From NCBI GenBank assembly GCA_964600165.1, contig CAZRIP010000154.1, positions 1 to 6,115 on the forward strand: a stretch of 6,115 nt of DNA, read 5' to 3'. This DNA comes from CAZRIP01 sp964600165. GTDB taxonomy: Bacteria; Elusimicrobiota; Elusimicrobia; UBA1565; UBA9628. Position numbers and translations under genes: made by a program. Below the pieces are notes generated by a model. It was not told the origin of the DNA, ran no database searches, and saw only the letters and a program-made list of their open reading frames with translations. Shown here in pieces: positions 1-4,690 of the stretch. Numbering within the stretch: position 1 is the stretch's first letter; the number at the start of each line of letters is the position of its first letter.

Positions 1-2
1 CT

Positions 3-1109
3 CGCCTGTCCACTCTCGGCGTGCTGGTGCCGGCGCTGCGCGCCGATCTGCCCGCGGCCGAGCGCCTGAAAACCCTCGCGCCCGTCGTCGAGCAGCTCGC
101 GCAGCTCGGCCTCGACCCGCGCGCCTTCGCGACGCACTCCGCGCACGACCAGGACGCGGCGCTCGAGCTCGCCCTGACGACGGCCAAGGAGGACGTGGCG
201 CAAAAAGCCTACGAGCTGGTCGGGCGCGCCAAGACGCTCGTCTGGGGCGAGACCGGCTACAACAAAGCCAAGCGCGACGAGCTCTACGCCGTCGCCGCGC
301 AGTTAGGCGAGCTCAAGGAGCATTACCTCGAGCTCGTGCCGCCCGCGGAGCGCGATCTCGTCGCGCAGAGCGAGCTGCAGGCGCGCGCGCGGTTCCACGA
401 CGTCCAGAAGGCGCTCATCGAGGGCGTCGCGCTTCCCGCCGCCGACGCCTTGGCCAAGGGCTCGCCGGCTCGCGGGAAAGAAAGCCCCGCCGTGCCCGCC
501 GAGACCGCGCGGCCGAGGTCCGGCAGCCCGGCCGCCGCGGCGCTGCTCGAGCGGATGCGCGCGACGAAGTCCGGCTGGGGGCAAAAAGACCTCGACGCCG
601 TCTATCGCGGCTACGGCTTCGTGATGGAGGAAGGCGGCAGCCACCGCAAGTATTATCATCCGAGATACCCCCAGCTCTGGACGATGGTCGCCCGCCACAA
701 CGATCTCGCGCCGGGCTACGCGCAGACGGCGCTCAAGCTCGTCGCCGAGCTCGAGCGGCTCCAGGGTCCGGCGCTGCCGGCCTCGGCGATCGGAAGCGAG
801 GCCGCGGTGCCGCCGCTGCCGCGGCCGTCGCCGGAGAGCCCGGTGAAGAAGCCCGAGGCGCTCGTCGAGACGCCGGCGCCCCTGGAATCGTCAACTCCCG
901 CGCCCGAGCGCAAGAAGACCGGCGCGTCCCCGCAAAAAATGAAGCAGTCCGCGGCGGCGCCGCCGGCTCAGAATTCGCTCGCCCCCGCCTCGCCGCGCCC
1001 GGACGCGCCGAAGCAGGAGACTCCTCCCCCCGCCGCGGACGCGCCGAAGCAGCTGCCCGTCCCGCACGGCTGGCTGGAGAACCTGCGCCGCATGTTCGGC
1101 TTGGACTAG
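3..1109 (+). CDS. HicA/YcfA-like domain protein with Pro/Ala-rich tail, 5'-truncated by the window
   Basis: The frame is open to the left edge, so the gene probably starts outside the window; a GTG at 21 is possible but has no visible ribosome site. Numbering from that GTG, residues 1-150 are Ala/Leu/Glu/Lys-rich and probably helical, with no family I recognise. Residues about 174-248 look like a HicA (YcfA-type) domain: a GWGQKDLDAVYRGYGF helix, then EEGGSHRKYYHPR with the GSH motif whose His (H208) is catalytic in HicA mRNA interferases, then a strand and VARHNDLAPGYAQTALKLV. Residues 250-350 are a Pro/Ala/Lys linker, ending in a hydrophobic/basic HGWLENLRRMFGLD. Free HicA toxins are about 60-90 residues and sit next to a HicB antitoxin; no HicB is visible here and the domain lies inside a larger protein. 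It may therefore be a repurposed RNA-binding fold rather than a toxin. The HicA assignment is fairly firm; the role is unknown. The stop overlaps that of the convergent regulator. Confidence 0.75.
   Translation, partial: RLSTLGVLVPALRADLPAAERLKTLAPVVEQLAQLGLDPRAFATHSAHDQDAALELALTTAKEDVAQKAYELVGRAKTLVWGETGYNKAKRDELYAVAAQLGELKEHYLELVPPAERDLVAQSELQARARFHDVQKALIEGVALPAADALAKGSPARGKESPAVPAETARPRSGSPAAAALLERMRATKSGWGQKDLDAVYRGYGFVMEEGGSHRKYYHPRYPQLWTMVARHNDLAPGYAQTALKLVAELERLQGPALPASAIGSEAAVPPLPRPSPESPVKKPEALVETPAPLESSTPAPERKKTGASPQKMKQSAAAPPAQNSLAPASPRPDAPKQETPPPAADAPKQLPVPHGWLENLRRMFGLD
1002..1052 (+). repeat. short tandem repeat in the Pro/Ala-rich tail
   Basis: The 15-mer GACGCGCCGAAGCAG occurs at 1002-1016 and again at 1038-1052, a period of 36 nt, so the encoded DAPKQ motif recurs every 12 residues. 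It lies in the low-complexity tail of the HicA-like protein and is probably slippage-prone linker sequence with no separate function. Confidence 0.7.
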
Positions 1110-1516
1110 GCGGTCGTCGACAGCGCCACGAACTCGCGCACCTTCGCGAAGAGCTTCGGCACGTCGAAAGGCTTGACCAGGTAGCCCTGCGCGCCGTTTC
1201 CGAGGGCCTTCTCGACGTCGCGCATCTGCCCGAGCGCGGTGACCATCACGATCGGGATGCCCTTCGTCCTCGGATCGGTGTTGAGCTTGTGGCAGAGCTG
1301 GAAGCCGTCGGTGATCGGCATCAGGACGTCGAGCAGGATGAGGTCCGGCCGCTTCTTGCGCGCGAGAGCGAAGCCGTCGCGCGCGTTTTCGGCGGAAATG
1401 ACCTCCGCGCCCGCGGCGTGAAGCGCCGTCTCGACCATCGAGACGATGTCCGGCTCGTCGTCGATGTGCAGGATCAGGGGCTTGGTCCGCTTCTTGCTGA
1501 AAAGCCCGAGCATCAT
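1106..1516 (-). CDS. Single-domain response regulator (CheY-like receiver)
   Basis: The protein has 136 residues and is essentially one receiver domain with no output domain. All the hallmark residues are present: acidic pair D19/D20 in ILHIDDEPD, phosphoacceptor D63 in LILLDVLMP, T93 in IVMVTAL and K115 in YLVKPFD. It should be a phosphorylatable cytoplasmic protein that acts through protein contacts. The partner kinase is not in the window. The GFQLCHKL segment after the DxxMP motif resembles receivers of the PleD/PilG type rather than classic CheY, but this does not fix the output. The first ATG of MMLGLF was chosen because a TATGAT ends exactly 6 nt upstream, suggesting a leaderless message; no Shine-Dalgarno is visible. 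It is divergent from a second, similar receiver gene at 1609. Its TAG stop shares the 4-bp CTAG with the stop of the upstream plus-strand gene. Confidence 0.92.
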   Translation of the reverse strand: MMLGLFSKKRTKPLILHIDDEPDIVSMVETALHAAGAEVISAENARDGFALARKKRPDLILLDVLMPITDGFQLCHKLNTDPRTKGIPIVMVTALGQMRDVEKALGNGAQGYLVKPFDVPKLFAKVREFVALSTTA

Positions 1517-1522
1517 AGCGCG

Positions 1523-1551
1523 ATCATACAGATTTTGAGGCGGCGTGTGAC
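1523..1551 (-). promoter_or_regulatory. Putative leaderless promoter of the intact receiver gene
   Basis: On the minus strand TATGAT (1528-1523) matches five of six bases of the -10 consensus. It is followed by CGCGCT and then the ATG at 1516, so initiation about 7 nt downstream of the hexamer would fall on the A of the start codon. Seventeen bases upstream, GTCACA (1551-1546) matches TTGACA at four positions. This is inferred by eye only. Confidence 0.5.
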
Positions 1552-1585
1552 CAAAACGCTCTGGCGCGCGGAGCGTTCCAGGACC

Positions 1586-1591
1586 TATGCT
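1586..1591 (+). promoter_or_regulatory. Possible -10 element of the interrupted receiver gene
   Basis: TATGCT lies 17 nt upstream of the ATG at 1609, which would give a leader of about 11 nt. No convincing -35 is present at the expected distance. This is a weak call, made because the 92-bp interval between the two divergent regulators must hold promoters for both. Confidence 0.25.
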
Positions 1592-1608
1592 AGAGCCAAG
1601 CCCTGGGT

Positions 1609-2001
1609 ATGCCCGCCGAGAACGCTCGCCGCGCCGCGACGGTCCAGGACCTCGTCATCTAGGACGACGCCGACGTCCGCGCGGCCATCGAGAAGCGACT
1701 CCAGGCCGCGCGGGCCTTCAAGGTCCACACGGCCGAAGACGGCGAGCGCGGCCTGCGCTCGGCCCTCGAGCTGAGACCGGACGTCGTGCTGCTCGACATC
1801 GCCATGCCCGGCCTCGGCGGCTGGGGCGTCTGCCGCGCGCTGCGCTCGGACCCAGACACGATGGACATCGCCATCGTCGTGATGACGGCGCGCTGGGAGA
1901 CGGAGTCCGAAGCGATGGCTCAGGCGTTCCGCGTCGAGCGCGTGCTGTTCAAGCCCCTCGACTTCGGCGCGCTCGTCGAGACCTTGCGCGCCGTGGCCTA
2001 G
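1609..2001 (+). pseudogene. Single-domain response regulator interrupted by an in-frame TAG
   Basis: Reading from the ATG at 1609 gives a 130-codon receiver that would be complete except for TAG at codon 18 (1660-1662), between LVI and DD of the first acidic motif. The rest is intact: D19/D20, phosphoacceptor D63 in VVLLDIAMP, T93 in VVMTARWE and K115 in VLFKPLD. These sit at the same residue numbers as in the divergent neighbour at 1516-1106, which supports the chosen start and a common architecture. Receivers normally have Glu, Asp or a small residue at codon 18, and one base change from GAG (Glu) gives TAG. No other stop or frameshift is present. The candidates are a recent nonsense mutation, a consensus error in the assembly, or readthrough; the first two are most likely. 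A GTG at 1786 could start only a C-terminal half with no acidic pair, which would not fold as a receiver. Confidence 0.8.
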
Positions 2002-2013
2002 CGGAAAGAAACT

Positions 2014-2085
2014 TGCGCCCGCCTGGAATCGAACCAGGACCCGCAGCTTCGGAGGCTGCTGTGATATCCATTTCACCACGGGCGC
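2014..2085 (-). tRNA. tRNA-Arg (anticodon CCG)
   Basis: The minus strand folds into a full cloverleaf. The acceptor stem is GCGCCCG with CGGGCGC. The D stem is GTGA/TCAC with an 8-nt loop carrying GG. The anticodon stem is GCAGC/GCTGC around the loop CTCCGAA. The variable region is GGGT, and the T arm is CCTGG TTCGATT CCAGG. The anticodon CCG (plus-strand 2050-2052) reads CGG, so this is Arg; A20 in the D loop fits arginine identity. The discriminator is A (position 2014), and CCA is not encoded, so it must be added after transcription. Position 37 is A, whereas well-studied bacterial tRNA-Arg(CCG) carries G37. The gene ends 12 bp from the convergent receiver gene. Confidence 0.95.
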
Positions 2086-2101
2086 GTGGTGGGACGTCCC
2101 G

Positions 2102-2107
2102 ATTATA
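2102..2107 (-). promoter_or_regulatory. -10 element of the tRNA-Arg gene
   Basis: A perfect TATAAT on the minus strand ends 16 nt before the tRNA, which would give a leader of roughly 10 nt. No -35 hexamer of recognisable quality lies 16-18 nt upstream. A 10-bp perfect palindrome, GGGACGTCCC (2091-2100), sits between this element and the mature 5' end. Confidence 0.55.
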
Positions 2108-2185
2108 GCTTTTGCGGGCCTTCCGGGGCGGGCCCATCGGCCCTTCGTTTCGGGCCGCTCGGCCCTGCCGCTCGGAGCCCCCGGC

Positions 2186-2194
2186 TGATACGAT
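2186..2194 (+). promoter_or_regulatory. Putative leaderless extended -10 promoter of the CPBP gene
   Basis: TGATACGAT contains a TGn extension followed by TACGAT. AGTCTT and then the ATG at 2201 follow, so the hexamer ends exactly 6 nt before the start codon. No -35 match is seen at 17-18 bp, which extended -10 promoters tolerate. The 2108-2185 stretch upstream is a run of GGGCC/GGCCC inverted repeats (for example 2139-2156 and 2152-2165) with no gene. Confidence 0.5.
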
Positions 2195-2200
2195 AGTCTT

Positions 2201-3774
2201 ATGAAACGGCTTCTCGCCGCCGGCCTGAGCGCCCTCATCGTCCTCTTTTCGCCGGGCCTGCCGGCGTTCCAAGCTTTCGCCGCCGAACTCGCCGAGTCCG
2301 CGCCGCTGTCGGTGCGAACGACCGCCGCGCCGCGGCCGCTTCAGCTCGGCGGCGTCCCTACGCTTTCGCTCGGCGTCTCGCTTTCGAACGTCGATCTCGG
2401 GATCACGCCGGCGGCGTCTCTCGAGGCCGCGCAGGCTCAACAGGCGGCGCGTCGTTCGGAGACGGCCGCCACGGCGGCGGCTTCCGCCGCGTCGGCCCAG
2501 ACCGCCTCCGCGGCGAGCTCGGTCGAGGCTTCGGCTCGCGAGCAGATCCAGGCTTCCTCGAATAGAGCGGAAGTAAAGTCAGCCGATTCACAAGCTCGGT
2601 CCGCGCCGCGCACGTCTCGCGCGCGCGTGGCCCTCGGACGCGCGCTCGACGGCTGGCGCGCCCTGACGGGCGCCGAGCGCCGCGTCGAGACCGTCCCGGA
2701 CTCCGCCTCTTCCTCTTATAACCTTTCGAAGGTCCCGCTCGGCGCGCGCCTTTCGCGCGCGAAGGTCCCGCTGCTGACGGCCGCGGCCACGCTCGCCGTG
2801 CCCGCCGCGGCCTTCGCCGCCGATCCCTCGCTGGCCCATCACGCCGTCGCCTCGTCGATCGGCTATTGGGACGCGCACGGCGCCTTGGAGGGCTTCGGCC
2901 TTCTCGCCCTTCTCACCTATTTCCCNNNNNNNNNNCCGCCTTGACGAACAGCTTCGAGGTGACGCTGCTCGGAACGGTCGGCTGGGTGTTCCTGCCGCGC
3001 TTCGTCGTGGCGGCGCTCGCCACGACGGTCTACTGGAACACGAACCCGTGGCTCGTCGCCGCGGCTTGGGCGATCGCGATCCTCGATCTTCGGTCCTCGA
3101 AGAAGGACAAGAAAAAGGAAGACGGCGGCGACGCGCGCGTGCGCGCGATCAAGGATTACGGCTACCGGGCGCGGCCGCGGGCGCTTCGATCGCAGCGGCT
3201 GCCAGAGTCTTTCAAGCTGCCCAAGCGCGTCGCGCTCGCCGTGCTTCTGGGCGGCCTCATGTTCGTCCCCGCGTGGCTGCACGCGCACGGCGTCGATCCG
3301 CTGCCGAGCGCGCCGCAGAGCCACCTCACCGCGGCGGCGCTGTGGACCGCCGGCCTGACCGCCGTGAAGATCGCGCTGGCGTATCTGACGCTGTGGCTCA
3401 ACCCGGCCGTCATGGACGGCGACGACGACCTCCATATCACGTCGTTCTCGCGGGCGTTCTTCCTCTCCGCCTTCGCCGGCACGGTGGAGGAGCTGATCTT
3501 CCGGGGCGTGCTCTACGGCGGGTTATTCTGGGCGCTGACCGCGCTGGCGGGACTCGTGCCCGGGGCCGCGTTCGCCGTCGCGGCGTTCACGAGCGCCTAC
3601 ATCTTCGCGCGCATCCACGGCTACGGCTCCATCTGGTCGCGCGTCATGAGCGGGATCTTCTTCGCCGGGCTCTATTTCCTCACCGGCAATCTGCTCTGGC
3701 CGATACTCGTGCACTTCCTCTTCGACTTCGTGCTGATGTCGATGGCCGTCGTCGCGAGCAAGTCCAAGCGCTAG
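2201..3774 (+). CDS. CPBP-family intramembrane metalloprotease with secreted Ala/Ser-rich N-terminal region (split by scaffold gap)
   Basis: Two frames (2201 to the gap, and the gap to 3774) are read here as one gene broken by ten Ns. The N-terminus is a signal peptide (MKRLLAAGLS, hydrophobic core, cleavage near AFA/AE at residues 27-28). About 150 mostly Ala/Ser/Arg-rich residues of low complexity follow, then a hydrophobic stretch near 188-207. After the gap come several membrane segments, with a charged KKDKKKED loop after the first ones (about 3100-3125). The C-terminal domain has the three CPBP (Abi/CaaX-protease, PF02517) motifs: EELIFR at 3487-3504, FARIH at 3604-3618 and HFLFD at 3712-3726. 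These supply the glutamates and histidines expected to bind the metal. The family cleaves peptides within the membrane in prenyl-protein processing, bacteriocin immunity and other roles; the substrate here is unknown. The Ala/Ser-rich secreted extension is unusual for the family. The stop overlaps that of the convergent lipoprotein gene by CTAG. Confidence 0.85.
2926..2935. other. Scaffold gap (10 N)
   Basis: Ten Ns interrupt the CPBP gene. The frame before the gap and the frame after it differ: for a continuous gene, the true number of missing bases must leave remainder 2 when divided by 3. Ten does not, so the run is a placeholder length rather than a measured one. The apparent frameshift is therefore not evidence of a pseudogene. 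Confidence 0.95.
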
Positions 3775-4145
3775 TCGCGCGGACGGCCCTTCGCTGCCCC
3801 GCCCTTCGGCGACGCGGGCGCCTTCCCTTTCGAGGACGCCGACAGCAACGGAAGTTCCGCCAAGCAAGGCTTGAACAGCGCGCCGCAGCGCTCGGATCTC
3901 GCCGTCCACTCCTCGTCCGGCGTGATGCTCGCGACGGCGTCGTTCGCGAACCGCACGTTGGCGGCGCAGCCGCTTTCCGCGGCCCCGTAACGCCAGTAAG
4001 AGCGGCCGTCTTTTTTATACGTCTTCGCCGGGACGCCCGCGCAGCGCAGCAGAGCCTCGGCGCTGACGCCGACGAGCCTATGCTGATAGTCGAACGCCGG
4101 CGCGCACGCCGAAAGCGCGAGCGCAACGAGCGCGATAAGTCGCAT
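3771..4145 (-). CDS. Small cysteine-containing lipoprotein, paralogue of the upstream gene
   Basis: The start is the ATG at 4145, not the earlier in-frame codon at 4190, because MRLIALVALALSAC is a short signal peptide with a good lipobox (LSAC, lipidated C14) and the upstream gene stops only 2 nt before. The protein has 124 residues. The core (residues 19-53) has YQHRLVG, then LLRCAGVPAKTYKKDGR and a WRY strand. This is shared almost residue for residue with the neighbour at 4148-4675. Cysteines C35, C60, C87 and C94 match the paralogue's; the last two are spaced CxxxxxxC. The tail (about 104-124) is Lys/Ala/Gly/Pro-rich. The VG..A..LLRCAGVP pattern resembles the BamE/SmpA-type motif (helix, G-x-P, strand), so a small envelope lipoprotein of that general fold is my inference. 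I do not recognise a named family. It is probably co-transcribed with and translationally coupled to the upstream gene. Confidence 0.8.
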   Translation of the reverse strand: MRLIALVALALSACAPAFDYQHRLVGVSAEALLRCAGVPAKTYKKDGRSYWRYGAAESGCAANVRFANDAVASITPDEEWTARSERCGALFKPCLAELPLLSASSKGKAPASPKGGAAKGRPRD

Positions 4146-4147
4146 CG

Positions 4148-4675
4148 TTACTTGTCCGCTCCGCCGAACAGCGGCTTGTCGGGATAGCACGGCTCGTTGT
4201 TCTTAGAGGACCAACCAGGCGGGCAATTCGGAGAGCCACCGGCGGCCGCGCGTTCCTCGGCGCCGCCGAAGCACGACAGGAAAATATTGGAGCATAGCTC
4301 GTCCGGCCCGGAGGCCGCCGTTTGATAAGTCACGCCTGAGACGGTCTCGGTCGAAAATTCGAGGGTGGCGTAGCAATCGACCTGCTTACCCGAGATCGTC
4401 GAGATTCCGAACGACTGTTTCCCCGCGAATGAGAATGACCCGCCCTGCAGCGTCTTTTGCGACGAGGAATACCCCCAGAACGTCCGGTGATCGTCTTTGT
4501 AGGTCTTATCGGGAACGCCGGCGCAGCGCAAAATATCATCCGCTTTTTTCCCAACGAGGTCGTGCTGATATCTCAAAGCCAAGGGAGCGCGGTCGGGCGT
4601 GACCCGGACGTTCGGTTCCGTGGCGCAGCCATAGACGAAAGGGAATAGAAACAAGGCGGGCAGTCCCAACCGCAT
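4148..4675 (-). CDS. Cysteine-containing lipoprotein, first of a tandem pair
   Basis: Two ATGs stand in tandem (4678 and 4675). The second is preferred because a TATGAT ends exactly 6 nt before it and because it gives MRLGLP..., matching the MRLI start of the paralogue. The product has 175 residues, with an N-terminal hydrophobic segment and a lipobox-like VYGC (C17; the Tyr is less usual). The shared core is YQHDLVGKKADDILRCAGVPDKTYK..., followed by a Ser/Gly-rich insert (about 70-98) absent from the paralogue. DCYATLEF and ELCSNIFLSC follow. Conserved Cys are C51, C101, C128 and C135, probably two disulfides in the envelope (inference). A unique C-terminal tail adds C151 and C163. By eye it is poorer in GC than its neighbours: two 60-nt lines in its middle have 35 and 32 G+C against 48 in a line of the HMG-CoA lyase. 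Function unknown. Confidence 0.82.
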   Translation of the reverse strand: MRLGLPALFLFPFVYGCATEPNVRVTPDRAPLALRYQHDLVGKKADDILRCAGVPDKTYKDDHRTFWGYSSSQKTLQGGSFSFAGKQSFGISTISGKQVDCYATLEFSTETVSGVTYQTAASGPDELCSNIFLSCFGGAEERAAAGGSPNCPPGWSSKNNEPCYPDKPLFGGADK

Positions 4676-4681
4676 CATACG

Positions 4682-4690
4682 ATCATATCA
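4682..4690 (-). promoter_or_regulatory. Putative leaderless extended -10 promoter of the lipoprotein pair
   Basis: On the minus strand TGATATGAT is followed by CGTATG and then the ATG at 4675, so TATGAT ends 6 nt before that start. The TGA that forms the TGn extension is also the stop codon of the upstream HMG-CoA lyase gene. No -35 match is seen 17-18 nt upstream. The element would let the lipoprotein pair be transcribed apart from the lyase operon. Confidence 0.5.

Noticed and set aside
543..764. A classical HicAB toxin-antitoxin module
   Set aside because: No HicB-like gene adjoins it in the window and the domain is internal to a long protein.
1660..1662. TAG decoded as pyrrolysine or another amino acid
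   Set aside because: No Pyl machinery is visible and TAG is the evident stop of at least four other genes here. A point mutation or sequence error is simpler.
2139..2165. GGCCC/GGGCC inverted repeats as a terminator
   Set aside because: They lie upstream of both flanking genes, lack a T-run and are expected in such GC-rich DNA.
1949..2440. Minus-strand open frame across the tRNA and the CPBP signal peptide
   Set aside because: It is an Arg-rich product typical of the antisense of GC-rich coding sequence, and it contains the tRNA gene; no domain is recognisable.
3048..4187. Long plus-strand frame over the CPBP domain and the lipoprotein
   Set aside because: The Arg/Ala-rich translation is out of phase with the conserved CPBP motifs and antisense to a lipoprotein gene; it is a GC-driven shadow.
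4146..4190. Earlier start at 4190 for the second lipoprotein
   Set aside because: It would put 15 charged residues ahead of a clear signal peptide and lipobox and would overlap the upstream gene. The ATG at 4145 fits better.
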